Origin: Sphaerolaimus hirsutus
Taxonomy: Eukaryota; Nematoda; Chromadorea; Monhysterida; Sphaerolaimidae
Direction of reading: 5' to 3'
NCBI GenBank assembly: GCA_964036195.1
Contig: OZ038460.1
Coordinates: 8,621,504 to 8,685,503, forward strand
DNA length: 64,000 nucleotides
The notes beneath the pieces were generated by a model. The model saw only the letters and a program-made list of their open reading frames with translations. It ran no database searches and was not told the DNA's origin. Each line of letters begins with the position of its first letter. The first letter of the stretch is position 1. Below, in pieces: positions 20,617 to 31,805 of this stretch. The position numbers and the translations under genes were made by a program.

Positions 20617-22136
20617 ATGAATACAACCCAATTCCAGCCACCCGCTTGTGGGCGCGACGATCGAATCGACCTGAGCGACGTGACCGAGCAGCGCGCCTTC
20701 GACGCCGTGCCGCCCGGCCTCGGCATCGACCCCACCGACGAGTGGGCAGTGCAGCAGGAGTTGGTCGACGTCGCAGCTGGAAAACCGAGGAAGGTGCTGG
20801 ATGACGCGCTGATAGACTCGCCCGTTGATCATATAAGGAAGGGCGCTGTCTATCCGGCAAATTCGGAGACTGTCAGTAGTTTTGTCCTTTTTTGGCGGTG
20901 CTTTTTACATCCAAATTTGAGAACGTAACTAATAGGCATTTTGCGCATGTCGAACCCAGATCCACTTGATAACGATTCCACTTCCGGTACACAATCCCGC
21001 CTGGTCTGAATCGGCCGGATACCCGGAACCATCACCAGAGTCCGCAGTTGTCATCCAGACATCAACGCAGCCAACAGCTCAGCCTACAGCAGCGCAACCT
21101 ACAACCAGGTGCCAATCCCAGACCCTGTTAGATGCCCTGTAAAATGTAAAATGTCATGCAAAGTGTCAAAAGGCATGTAAAATGCCCTGTAAAATGGCAA
21201 CTCGGTTGACGACGGCGACTTTTGACATTTTGAATGACATTTGACATTTTACAGGGCATTTTACAGTCTTTGGGACTGCCCCCAGCCCGCCATCGAAGTC
21301 GACCATGCCCCAGCTGAGCGTGGACTTGGAAATGCCCGACGCGGCGGCCGCCAGCTCGGGCTCGAGCAACGGGTCCAGCGCCGGCGGCCACGCCATGCCC
21401 AGGCGGAAACGCAGGGCGTTGTCTGATAAAGTGCGCAATTTGAATGTGCAGGATTTGGACGTACTCACCAAGGAGATTCTCGTGGTCGATGAGCACGCTG
21501 GGTACCGGCTGCTCGGTTGGTTTGGACGGGATGTTTTCGCGTCCAGAGTTAACACTGTAAAAAAAATAAACTACCGTCTTTGCTCGAATAATTCCCCTAG
21601 GGATTTATTATTTCGGCAGACATTTTTGAGGGGGAACTATTCAATGGGGCAATTATTATCAAGTCAAAATTTTCAAGCATGTTTCTATCAACTCGTCTAC
21701 AAAAAGATGTTTTTTTCACAATCATTTATATAAAGGGGGAATTATTTGAGGGAGGATCATTTTCCTTCACTCGATTAACAGGGGGAATTATTCAGGAGGG
21801 GGACTTATTAACTGGGGAATTATTCAAGCAAATACGGTGTACACACATTATCAAACCATCGATAAAGCACAAGAAAATCATCCAAAGAAGCACAGAGGGT
21901 TAATTAATTACACAGACAGCGACAACAACGGCAGTTCGGACAGCGACAGCAGCGGCAGCAGCACTTCCGACGACTCGGTGATCGGCCGCTCCCAGCCGCT
22001 CGCAGTGCAACTTTGCACCAATCGGCTATTTTTGCTAGCATTTTTCAGCACAGCCTTCTGCTTTCTGGCCGCCAGCATCCTGTTTATTGTGTATGTGGTT
22101 TCCAGGAATCGATTGAAGTTTGACCCAAATCTATGA
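20617..22136 (+). CDS. Putative single-pass, C-terminally anchored membrane protein
   Basis: Four exons join in phase: 20617-20871, 20960-21108, 21286-21501 and 21920-22136, giving 278 aa. The start ATG at 20617 (MNTTQFQPPACGRDD) has no clear acceptor competitor apart from one at about 20636, so an upstream exon remains possible. The protein is acidic, then Ser/Gln/Thr/Pro-rich (TSTQPTAQPTAAQPTT), then has a basic patch MPRRKRRALSDKVRNLN and a Ser/Asp-rich linker. It ends in a hydrophobic segment LLAFFSTAFCFLAASILFIV followed by a short basic tail, which suits a type II or tail-anchored protein with the N-terminus in the cytosol. No family was recognised. Intron 2 is an introner-like element and intron 3 holds a CCGTATT element. 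A polyadenylation-like AATAAA lies at 22506. Confidence 0.7.
21109..21285 (+). mobile_element. Introner-like element forming a complete intron (177 bp)
   Basis: The intron starts GTGCCAATCCCAGACCCTG after exon end CCAG, and ends TTTGGGACTGCCCCCAG. The interior is the same imperfect palindrome as at 6261-6444. Removing it joins ...AAQPTT to SPPSKSTMPQ in frame, across a phase-2 junction. Confidence 0.9.
21573..21838. repeat. CCGTATT-family element inside an intron
   Basis: CTACCGTCTTTGCTCGAATA at the left and TTCAAGCAAATACGGTG at the right flank GGGGGAATTATT-type runs. It lies in the last intron of the membrane-protein gene. Confidence 0.8.
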
Positions 22137-23091
22137 GAATGTTTGATTTTGACTTATCATATTTTTTTTGGTGACAATTTTTGTCATGATTCATGGTGGA
22201 TATAAAAAATAAGGGGTGAACTATTTGTTATACATATTTGTGGCATTGGATGTTTAGTTTTGAAATTTGCGCATTCCATGTTGTACTAACCTGTATCATT
22301 TCGATAATATACATGGATGAAATATCTATCATACCTAATTTTTGTATTATATTTATAGAATAATGTACATATTTGATTTTAAAATGGTGCATTGTCAACA
22401 GCTTTACGGTATCCACGTTGGAATTGTGGATGAACTTTTAAATCAACCAAATATTTACGTAGGTACTACATTGAGAGATCTCTCTGTGTGATCTTTAATT
22501 TTTTCAATAAACCAGTGTCAGTCTCACACCGTAAAAGACAATTTTTTAAAGATTTCACAAGGCGTGTTACTGGCTCCAGGTTTCGGTATTTACATATATA
22601 CTTTTTTTAACCAACACAGTTGACGTTTTTTTGTATTTACAATCATTACGGTGTAAGAACAATCTTTTTTCACTGAACTTTCTTTGATTAAAGCGCCCAT
22701 TTTTGGGTTGATTCTGTTGCAATAAGTGAATATTGTTATTTTCGTGCGATTTTTTAAAACTTTATTTTAGACCCTAAACCACTTTATGAATAGGTATGTA
22801 TAATATTTACTGCTGTAGTATGTATTTGTACATTTTTTGCCTTTTTCCCGATTTATAATATATTTTGTTTGCGATGGCTTCTGTAACAGATGATTGGAAG
22901 TGAAAATCTCGGTCTGAAAACCATTTTATTGGAATCATTTCATCAAGGAAATACTGAGTAAGTAATGAACTGGTGTGTAAATAAATACGAACGTGACGGT
23001 CATCCTGTGGGTAAATTCAACTTCAGACAAAAACACAAATAACAATAACATCTCACCGACATTGTTAAAAACGAGACATGCTACAAATCTA
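22137..23091. other. Intergenic stretch, likely 3' UTR at its left
   Basis: AT-rich with no supported gene. AATAAA at 22506-22511 is a candidate polyadenylation signal for the plus-strand gene ending at 22136. The coiled-coil gene on the other strand ends at 23126, so the two genes converge here. Confidence 0.4.
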
Positions 23092-23125
23092 TCAGACATC
23101 ACCCTTTTTGTCGAACGTCGAGCAA

Positions 23126-26100
23126 CTACTTATACATATTTGATAAAAAATGTGTGATCTTATTTGCAATGTGCACTTGACATGCATGTTCCAGTTTGGC
23201 ATCAAGCCAATTTGGCGGTAAGCCAGCAGATAAATTTGTGACCACTTTGTGAACGAGCTGATTGTGCTGTTCCACCGTCCGAGTGAAATTTTCATCAACT
23301 GTTTGCGCGGGTGCGTTCGCAGCGCGCGTTTGTTGCAGCTGATGTTGGTTCTTGTGGAGCAATACATTTTTATACGCTTTATTACGTGCAACTTTATTTT
23401 GTAAATCATTAATTCTATCCACCTGCTCAGCGTGTTGGCGAGAGAGGCGGCGCTCTTCGTCCAGTAGATCGTTGTGGCGGTCCTGGAGGTGGACCACCTG
23501 GGGGATGGGGGTGCAGTTGTTAAAATGTACTTACATTTACTCGAAAACTAAATATACCGTATTACCTCGAAATACCCCCAGGGGGTTTATTATTTCGCCA
23601 GCAAAATTTGAGGGGGGGATAATTCGAGGGGGGGGGGTTTATTCGAGGGGGGGGGGTCTATTATTTCGCCAGAAATTTTCAGAAATTCCGCATACTCAGA
23701 CGTAGAAAAATCAAGCGTTTACGTAGACGTATATGTGTTTTTAGGCATTAATAACTGTATATACACATAAACCCTTCCCTCACGTCACCCAATCATCAGT
23801 CTTAACGTGTGTTCTGACTTTACAGATCACAAACCGCGGTATTTGTCATGTACGTTCTCATTACACTCAATTTTAGGGGGGGTATTTCGAGGGGGGGTTT
23901 ATTATTTCCTCAGCCGAAATTTAGGGGGGGTATTTCGAGGGGGGGGGTAATTCAAGGGGGGGGGATAATTCGAGGTAATACGGTACTTGAGAACTGGTTA
24001 AATACATCTAGGTACATTCATTCGAAAAATACATATACTCGAGTACTGGGTGCAGTACATTTACATTTACATATACATTACATACAAGTACATTTACATA
24101 TACTTAACAGAAATTTTTACAGTAATTGGGTTCAGTAATTTTAACAGCTCTGGGGTGGAAATATTTTGATGATTGATCGATCGACATTTGCAAGTAAAAA
24201 TCTATCTGGCAGATATGTAAAATTGTCCCCGAAATTATCACCACGGCAATGCAACAATTCAACAACGCAACAACATAATGTTTTTAAACCCAAAACGCCA
24301 TTTATGCCAAAATCCCTTTACACACCTTGTTGGCCAGCGCGTTTCCGATTTGCGCGAAATGCGCGGCGCCCCACATGACGCCAAGAAGCAGAAGGTAGTT
24401 ACACTCGCTCTGGGCCTTTGCCAAATCAGCTTCAGATGCGTCGCCGAGCTGCACCATCTGCTTGCGGACGTGAAATTCATCGTTGACGGCGCACATGTCG
24501 CCGCGACGCACCGCGCTGAACACGACGTCGTTCAATTCGGCCAGCCTTTCGTGACTCAGCCCATCCTGCACATTAGGGTTGTTAAAAGTACCGAACTTTG
24601 TTCAAAGTATACGTAAACGTAAAGTATTTATTTTTACTCACCCCCTGAGTACAGAATACGTAAAGTAAAATTTTTTACTTTTACTCATGAGTAAACATGA
24701 GTAATCTACTTTTTTCCCCAGAAAACGTAAAAGTGAGTATTTTTTAATTCCCCAATTTTCACTCAAAATCACTAATTTTTTTACCTATTTGACCATTTTT
24801 ATTTTCAAATTCACTAGTTTATGTGTTATGTGCCTATTTTCAGCTATTTTTGGCGATTTTTTCTATTTTTCGTTTTTTTTCTCCCATTTTCACTCTATGC
24901 CTTTGGAAAAGCCTGTAACAAAGCCTATCTGAAATACGTTTTCTGTACTCGAGTACTTTCAAAAAGTATATGTAAAAGCGAGTACACGCACGTTTTCAAA
25001 CGTTTTGAACTTCACAACGTAGATATTATAGCTACATAAACTAGGTAGTATATGTGTAAAATAGCTGCAATGCAAATTGGCAGTAATAAATAAAGTCGGC
25101 AGACGTATCGCCCTACAAACATTTGCGTCAGTCTCTCCAGTGGAAAGTGCATGTCGTCATTATTGCGACGCAATATTTTTATGATTGGAATGGATCGGGT
25201 CACGTATGAAAACTTGGCTCTTATCCCAGTTTCCAGTTGCGTATTATACAAACGCGAGTGAAAAGTCAAAGTTAGCTAAAAATCGTTGCAAGTTACTCCA
25301 CTTTGCCAATTTCCACCTTTATAATCGCTATTTTTGTTTGTATACATGGTTAAATAGCTAGTGTTAGCTTTTTTATTCATATTTATAGCGGATTTCGTAG
25401 TTTTGGCTGGCTGCCAAGTTATCATATGGGGACTCTTCCATTGGAACGGAGCCAACGAATGAAAAATAAACAAAAACGGTAAAAGGGTCATTTAAACTGT
25501 GAAATTTTTTCGCTTCCAACGGACAACGTTGAAACGAAACGTTGAAACGGGCGGCGTGCACGCACGGACACGGTGAAGCGTCCATTTCTCTTTTAATATT
25601 TTTTTCTTTTTCAACTCCGAGCGTCCGGGTGGGACCCACGTTTTGTGTTCGCTCTATTCGCGAGCGAATTCTAACTCTCCGATTTTGTAGGGTGAAATGT
25701 CCGCCAACTTTACCTACATCATGTACATTGTAAATACATACATGATGTAGGTACATCATTCCGGAGGGGGGGATTTTTGAGAGGGGGTTATTATTTCCCC
25801 AGCCCATTTCGAGGGGGGGGGGGTTAATTCGAGGGGGTAATTCGAGGTAATACAGTACATATCCAATCGATCCAATGCCAGAAAGTTCAGTGAAACAACG
25901 AAAATAAGGTTGATTTTGGGATAGGAATAATGTTTTGGAAACAAAATATGAATATGGATACATTTATTCAAAGTAAATAAAGTGTGCGTACAGTTGAGGC
26001 ACATGTATTTAGCAACTTCAACCAAGTCAACAGCATCGCAAATCACGCTTAGTAGTAGGTAGTGTCCTGAATTGACCTAACAACCTCAAATCTGACAAAC

Positions 26101-26495
26101 CAGCACTTTCGATGCACCTGGGCCGCCATTTTCACATTCGGGGATCAATTCCGAGAATAGATTCTCATCCTCGCGGGCAAGGTCAGCACCAGCCTGAGGG
26201 CAGTCCCAGAGCGTGTAAAGTGCCCTGTTAAATGTCAAATGTCACGCAAAGTGTCAAGAGTCATGGAAAATGCCCTGGAAAAGGACAGGTCATTTTCCAG
26301 GGCATTTTCCATGACTTTTGACACTTTGCGTGACATTTGACATTTGACAGGACATTTTACAGGGTCTGGGACTGGCACCTGGGGGTCCACGCGGCACCAA
26401 TTGACTATCTCGTCGGCCAGTTCCGATGCGACGCGATTGTCCATGAACACGGGTGGTTTAAAAGGGTTCACTGGATCGAGATCGCCGTCAGCCAT
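23126..26495 (-). CDS. Coiled-coil protein, family uncertain
   Basis: Minus-strand exons: 26495-26379 (MADGDLDPVNPFKPPVFM), 26193 to about 26110, 24565-24326 and 23497-23126 (stop). The first, third and fourth boundaries are in phase; the donor of exon 2 is uncertain (candidates near 26125-26115). The protein is about 260-270 aa with an acidic N-terminus. Exon 3 is helical (FHVRKQMVQLGDASEADLAK). Exon 4 is a heptad-like stretch (LQDRHNDLLDEERRLSRQHA) followed by VHKVVTNLSAGLPPNWLDAK. The coiled coil followed by a PNW-type C-terminal motif is loosely reminiscent of the kinetochore protein CENP-H, but I cannot establish that. An in-frame ATG at 26510 is an alternative start. A palindromic TATA-like CTATAAATAG lies about 95 bp upstream. 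Intron 1 is introner-like, and two other introns contain family B hAT elements close to their acceptors. Confidence 0.65.
23512..24151. mobile_element. hAT-like family B element containing a CCGTATT element
   Basis: It starts CAGTTGTTAAAATGTAC and ends TTTTAACAGCTCTG. A CCGTATT element (ACCGTATTACCTCGAAATAC to AGGTAATACGGTA, about 23556-23983) is inserted in it. Its left end lies 12 bp from the 3' splice site of the coiled-coil gene's last exon. Confidence 0.7.
24574..25005. mobile_element. hAT-like family B element, right end unclear
   Basis: It starts TAGGGTTGTTAAAAGTACC and has the family's interior words (GTACAGAATACGTAAAGT, AAAGCGAGTACACGC). The left end is 8 bp from the 3' splice site of the coiled-coil gene's exon at 24565. 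Confidence 0.65.
25760..25858. repeat. Fragment of the CCGTATT element
   Basis: GGGTTATTATTTCCCCAGCC and GAGGTAATACAGTA match the right half of the copy at 51576-52019. Several long minus-strand frames across 25.4-26.0 kb are chance products of this and adjoining repeats. Confidence 0.7.
26194..26378 (-). mobile_element. Introner-like element forming a complete intron (185 bp, minus strand)
   Basis: On the minus strand the intron starts GTGCCAGTCCCAGACCCTG after exon end CCCCAG, and ends CTCTGGGACTGCCCTCAG. The interior is the same palindrome. Removal joins NWCRVDPQ to AGADLARED in frame. Together with 6261-6444 and 21109-21285, it shows one element acting as an intron in genes on both strands. 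Confidence 0.9.
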
Positions 26496-27612
26496 TTTTG
26501 ATAGTGACATATGAAGGTATCAAATCAAAATCTACTATTGTAACAACGTTTTGAACGTGAGTGATTTCGGGGTATGTCGCGTTGGCTATAAATAGTGCTA
26601 TCTAGCCATTCGGTTTCTCGCTGAGCGGCACACATCAAAGTTTTGCTTGACACAAAAGAATTGTAAATATGGCGGCAGATTCAAGGGGGATTTGCTTCTG
26701 CTAGCCTTCTGTCCACGGTTATATACCTACCTAATGTGCTACTTCACGCAATACGTATTCACATATTTTTATGATTGTTTGCACAGTGAAGTAAGCATGC
26801 CCCAAAAAGCTCAGAAAAGCCCCAAAAGCCCCTTGCCGCTAAGCCGAGCACTCACCTTTGAAGTGACCGTGGCCATTGTTTTTTTCACACTCTGAGCGGT
26901 AATCGATATTATGTTTTTATGGATATTGATCAGTTTTTTATATTGATCTATCCCTATCCCATTGGCCTTTTTTTTGATTTCAGGGTCCAATTTCAATCGC
27001 ATTTCAGTTGACGTTGATTCTAAATTGTTGGGACGTTGGTACAACACACTTCCAAACATTCCGAATGACTAGACATCACTAGGTAGGTAGATTAATGCAT
27101 AAGTAAACATTTAACTGTAATTAACGTAGGTGTCATGGCATGACGATGTATTTATACAGTGTTCAAAACGAGATAGAAGTTCTTTTTTTCTACGGCTCGT
27201 CCAAAGCTGTAGAAAAAATACTGCTCTCGTTCTACAGCTAGTTCTACAGTTTGTTTTCATAAAAATATTGGTTTGTTTGAATTGATGCTCTGATATCTTA
27301 ATGTTGCTCAAGATTCATTATAAAATGAAACGTTGTTAAATGCAGAATATGAATGCAGTGAACAAATAGGTGAAAAAATGAAATGAACATCATCTCCAAT
27401 AGAATGACAGGTTAAAAAAGTGAATGAAAAACATAATGGCTATTAGAAGAAATATTGCAATGCTTTGTATTTGCTTTGAGTGTCACTGAGCACCGCCTGT
27501 CAACAATAATTTCAGCTGCTTGCCCAGCTTGTTTTTCCGTATGTTTATCTGACGTTTGCTAAATATTTTGTGGGGTTTATACGGGACGTGTTGATTGGAC
27601 CTTGAATAAAAA

Positions 27613-27921
27613 TAAACTGCCGGTCAATATAAACTGGCTTTCGCTCAAAATTTTTTCAAAAGTTTGTAGTTCGATCCAGGAAGGGAGTCTGGCCAAAGTG
27701 TTTGTATTTCTGGATAGCCCTAACATTTGTTTACTCGCACCTCTGGGGGGACCCCTGTGGCTGCGGGGGTGCAGCCACAGGGGTCCCCCCGGGGGTGCGA
27801 GTAGACAAATGTTAGGGCTATCCAAAAATACAAACACCTTGGCCGAACTCCCTTCCTGGATCGAACTACAAACTTTTGAAATTTTTTTAGCGAAAGCCAG
27901 TTTATATTGACCGGCAGTTTA
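27613..27921. repeat. 309-bp near-perfect hairpin
   Basis: TAAACTGCCGGTCAATATAA is mirrored by TTATATTGACCGGCAGTTTA. The centre is GGGGGTGCAGCC around 27767. The arms carry matching words such as GATCCAGGAAGGGAG and its inverse. It lies just upstream of the ribosome-recycling factor gene. Confidence 0.92.
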
Positions 27922-28011
27922 CCGTCATATAGAAGGAAAAAATGTACGACTGTGGGATAAACGCAAAAAAAAGAAAATCTAAATTTCGCAATGTTCTTCT
28001 CTTGCGGTGGT

Positions 28012-30900
28012 ATGGCCCTTCGACGGGCTATGACGTGCACGTGCAGCTCGCTGAGAGCCAACATGTCGGCCGTGCACAGACCGCTCGCCATCGGCATCTA
28101 CCCACCCAAATTTGCGTGTGTTTTTCAAATAAATCTGCGACAACTTAACTTTTACAAACTTGGAACTGTGCCAAATTGTCTCTACAGTGGCGCGCGCGTC
28201 ATAAGCACATCTCCGGCTGTTTTAAAACGGCGTCGAAAGTCTGCCAGGCAGGGCGCACACGAGCTCAAAGTGAATCCTACTCAACTGCCCTTGAATAGTT
28301 TGTTGGACAATTACCCGCCGCCGCTCAGAAAGGTACTCGAGGAGTTTGAGAGCGATGTGCAGCAGGCACTGGCTAATTTTGCGTGAGTGTGGCGTTGGGC
28401 TGTTTTCAGAATTTATATTTTTTCAGTCGAGTCTTTGGTACTCTCGTTTCATTTGGTTGGTTTTGGATGATGATGTCATGGTGGCGTGTTTCATTCAGAA
28501 AAATGCATAGAATGCAGTCTGCGGACTAAATTACGAAAATTGGAATATTTAGCTGCGCAACCTCGTTGCGACTATGCTATAGATGGAATCGTAAAGAAAT
28601 GGACGAAATTTAATGTCTTGCAAATAGGTATGTACATCAAAACAAGCCGTGCGATCATTTGTTTCACCTGCGAAGTGAGATTGATGTATATAACCATTGA
28701 TGTATTTATTGATGTGCGCAGTGTACAACCCTTCAAAGACACAGGTGAAACGCTTTTTAAATAAAACGTCTTTTGACATGACATTTGACAAGCGATATCC
28801 CATCACATTACACATTGTACTGGACCGATCCCAGAATTTATTTGCACCAATGGTAACTAATTGGTCTACACATCCTCAAATAAAATACACTCACCTCAGC
28901 GAGCGCGTGAACCGCGAGCTGTCAGTGCGAACCGATCTGCGCGCGTTCGCCCGCATCCAAGTGCAGTTGGACGACGGCGGCAGCACCAAACCCTTGGAGC
29001 ATCTGGCGCAGATTGTGCTGAAGAATCCACACTTGTTGGTCAGTTTTTATACAAATTGTTATACTCGGTGGACCGTAAAGCGTGCGCCCAAAATTATTTG
29101 TGTCTTAGTTGAAAACGCACGAACAGGATACTTATGTATTCACGTTCACAATTTAGAAAAACAGCTAGACATAGCGTTGCATTTGAACCAAGGACGTATC
29201 CAGGGGGGGGGCGGGGGGGGGGTGCAGCCCCCCCCCCTTTCCGAGGTGAGACCTAAAAAGTACCGGAAAGTGCAACTTTACCTATATATTTTTCGATGTT
29301 TCTTTTGAATTTTGCGCAATTTCTTCCCCGTGCAGTGTATTTTCAGCGGATCGGCCCCTTTAAACCAAAATGCTTGGAAATGAACACATTTTTTGCAAAT
29401 TTCGCTGTATATGTATGCATATTTACATACATATAAGCGGTTCCCGGCGCTGGCGCCAACGCCAATAGCGCCATGGCGTGGCGCCTTTGTGTGGCGCTAG
29501 CTCCAAAACGCTTTTCCGTCCCTATATAGTGAACAATTTTAGGTGGGGCTGAGCCCCCCCCGTTCGCCGGCCCCCGTAAACTAGCAGCCCCCCCGCTCAA
29601 AAATCCTGGATACGTCCCTGATTTGAACAATGGGCAGAAATGCATTGTACTCTCTTTAAACATTTTAAAATGAAAACGGCGGAGTCACGTACAAGTTACG
29701 AATGTTTTTTCCTGCATTTTGTTTCCTTTTTTTGTTGGAACCATTTGTTATATTAACGGCGGAGTCACGTACAAGTTACGAATGTTTTTTCCTGCATTTT
29801 GTTTCCTTTTTTTGTTGGAACCATTTGTTATATTAACGACGACGTCATGATGGAGCGTTTCCTTCAGAAAAATGAATAGCGTACAGTCTGCGGGCGGAGT
29901 ATACTGTGCGGCTCAAGGGCTTACCCGGGGGGGGGGGTATATAGTAGTCGTTGGTGCTAACACCAACGCCAACCCCGCCATGGCGCGGCGCGTGTTAAAT
30001 GCCTCCATCACGCTATGCCAAATTTTAGGGCGGGGCGGGCTCGGTATACCATTCGGCCCCACTTGAAAATCCTGGTCGAAATCCCTGGTGCGGTTGTCAA
30101 TCGCGCTTCTACTCACCAATATTTATCCCCCCAATTTTCCAAGGAGCTCAACTTTTCCCAACACCCGGCGGCCACGAAACCCGCCTACAACGCGATAATC
30201 GATTCTGGTCTGGCGCTACACCCGCAACAAGTGGGTTACAAGTTGCTCGTGACCCTGCCCCGGGTCACCCGCGAGAGACGGCAGCAGTTGGTGCAGGGCG
30301 GCACGCAGTTGTTCAACGATTTGAAGGGCACCGTATTGGCGCAGGTTTGGAGGGTGTCATTCAGATCAGATTTTGACCCTCCGGGTGGTTGGGTAGATAG
30401 CAAATCGCAAATCATAGGTACATAGCTGAAAATTGGGGCGTGGGGGGGCTACGCGGGCGTTCAAAATATAGGCTTTTTCAAGGTGTAGAACAAATAAAAT
30501 CGCTAAAAGTAGGTGAAAAAAGTTAAAAATAGGTATATAAGCACATAAAGTACAAAATAGCTGAAAGTAGGCAATATAGCACATGAACTAGCGATTTTGA
30601 AAGTGAAAACCTTTAAAACGTGTGAAAATTACTGACGTTGATTGAAAATTTGGGTGGTATTTCCCAGAAATCGCTAAATATTTTCGATTCTACGTATCGT
30701 TTCACCCTAAAACCCCCTCACTGGCGCAGGCATTCAAGTCGCACACTCGCGCCCTTTCAAGATGCCGCAATATCTCCGGCGTGTCTGAAGATGCGTGGCG
30801 GTTGGCCGATGGACATTTGAGGTCTTTGCTTAAAGGGGCGGAGGAACGAGCGCAGGCACTGTTACAGCAGAAACAAAATGAATTAACGAAGGAAATGTAA
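28012..30900 (+). CDS. Mitochondrial ribosome-recycling factor
   Basis: Exons: 28012-28115, 28188-28382, 28900-29038, 30144-30344 and 30730-30900 (stop TAA), all in phase, about 269 aa. The first intron (72 bp, in frame) might be retained, and an ATG at 27991 is an alternative start. The N-terminus MALRRAMTCTCSSLRANM is basic and hydroxylated, as in mitochondrial presequences. The body matches ribosome-recycling factor throughout: RVNRELSVRTDLRAFARIQV, PLEHLAQIVLKNPHLL, AYNAIIDSGLALHPQ, VTLPRVTRERRQQLV and the C-terminal helix SLLKGAEERAQALLQQKQNE. The family splits post-termination ribosomes together with EF-G, here presumably in mitochondria. The long fourth gap (29039-30143) is packed with transposons and an 80-bp duplication, without damage to the reading frame. 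The symbol MRRF is used for the human protein. Confidence 0.85.
29189..29620. mobile_element. hAT-like element, family C
   Basis: The ends CAAGGACGTATCCAGG and CCTGGATACGTCCCTG are flanked by a perfect 8-bp duplication ATTTGAAC at 29181-29188 and 29621-29628. The interior has long G and C runs. It lies in an intron of the recycling-factor gene. Confidence 0.92.
29678..29837. repeat. Exact-looking 80-bp tandem duplication
   Basis: Two consecutive copies start GGCGGAGTCACGTACAAGTT at 29678 and 29758 and run on to CATTTGTTATATTAAC. I saw no differences between them over the shared length. Confidence 0.9.
29914..30087. mobile_element. Short hAT-like element related to family C
   Basis: The ends are CAAGGGCTTACCCGGGG and CCTGGTCGAAATCCCTG, with flanks GTGCGGCT and GTGCGGTT (8 bp, one mismatch). 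It looks like an older, partly decayed insertion. Its right end is 56 bp upstream of a recycling-factor 3' splice site. Confidence 0.7.
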
Positions 30901-31637
30901 GTGTCTTGGTTGGGGATGACCCGTGGACGTTGTTTCCAGCTGGACATCCAGCTAACTACACATTTGCACAATTTAGGCACTATATCTCAATTTTAGAACA
31001 AATCCTTACTCCGGGTTTCGATTTTTCTAAAACGATACCTTGTACTTGGATCTAAACTCAACATCACGGTATCAAGGTGTTTAGCTTTGATGTCCAGTGG
31101 GTGGGTGATGATGTCCACAGCTACTGAGCCGTACATTACATGTGTTCCTCTATCGCAATTTGTGTGCGATTCTGTGTGGTCTGATGTCGAATTTTATGTG
31201 GAGTTCATGCCTTGGTGCTTTTTCCATCATTATAACTTATAATTACCGCTGCGAATTTCGCCGCCAGCATAACTTACATCTGCACTTGGTGTATTTAGTG
31301 GATGCTATGTCATTTTTTTCATTTCCGAATATTTAGGTATTTGTCTATATATTTACATGTGTGGTGTGCTTGAGTCACATTTCGTGGTAATCACTTCTAT
31401 ATGCCACTTGAGTGTATTGCGAAACTAAAAATTTCCAACAGTTTTCGATATGCCATATGCCCACGCTTGGCAAAAATAGCAGACTTATTTACATATCCTG
31501 GATGTTTTGCAAAGTCAAACCACTAATCTGACGAACAATTTACTGATCGAAGGAGGCACACCAAGCGAAATCCAGACAAATACATTTTGACCGAGACTGA
31601 CAAACACCGAAATTACACCTGTACAATTAATACACTT

Positions 31638-31731
31638 ACTGTATTTCCTCGAAATAACCCTCGTTTAACCCCCCCTCAAAATTTGCACTATTTAAAAATA
31701 ACCGCTCTGGGAGTATTTCGAGGAAATACGG
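31638..31731. repeat. Short CCGTATT-family element
   Basis: CTGTATTTCCTCGAAATAAC at the left and TATTTCGAGGAAATACGG at the right form a compact 94-bp palindrome. Confidence 0.75.
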
Positions 31732-31805
31732 AACATTACAAATATTGATTGATGGGAAGCTTTCTCGATCAACGCCATTCGAGTGGCTTGAGGCATGTTC
31801 AAATT

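Noticed and set aside
25373-25963. 196-codon minus-strand ORF
   Set aside because: It runs through a CCGTATT-element fragment and simple repeats, with no splice support or recognisable domain.
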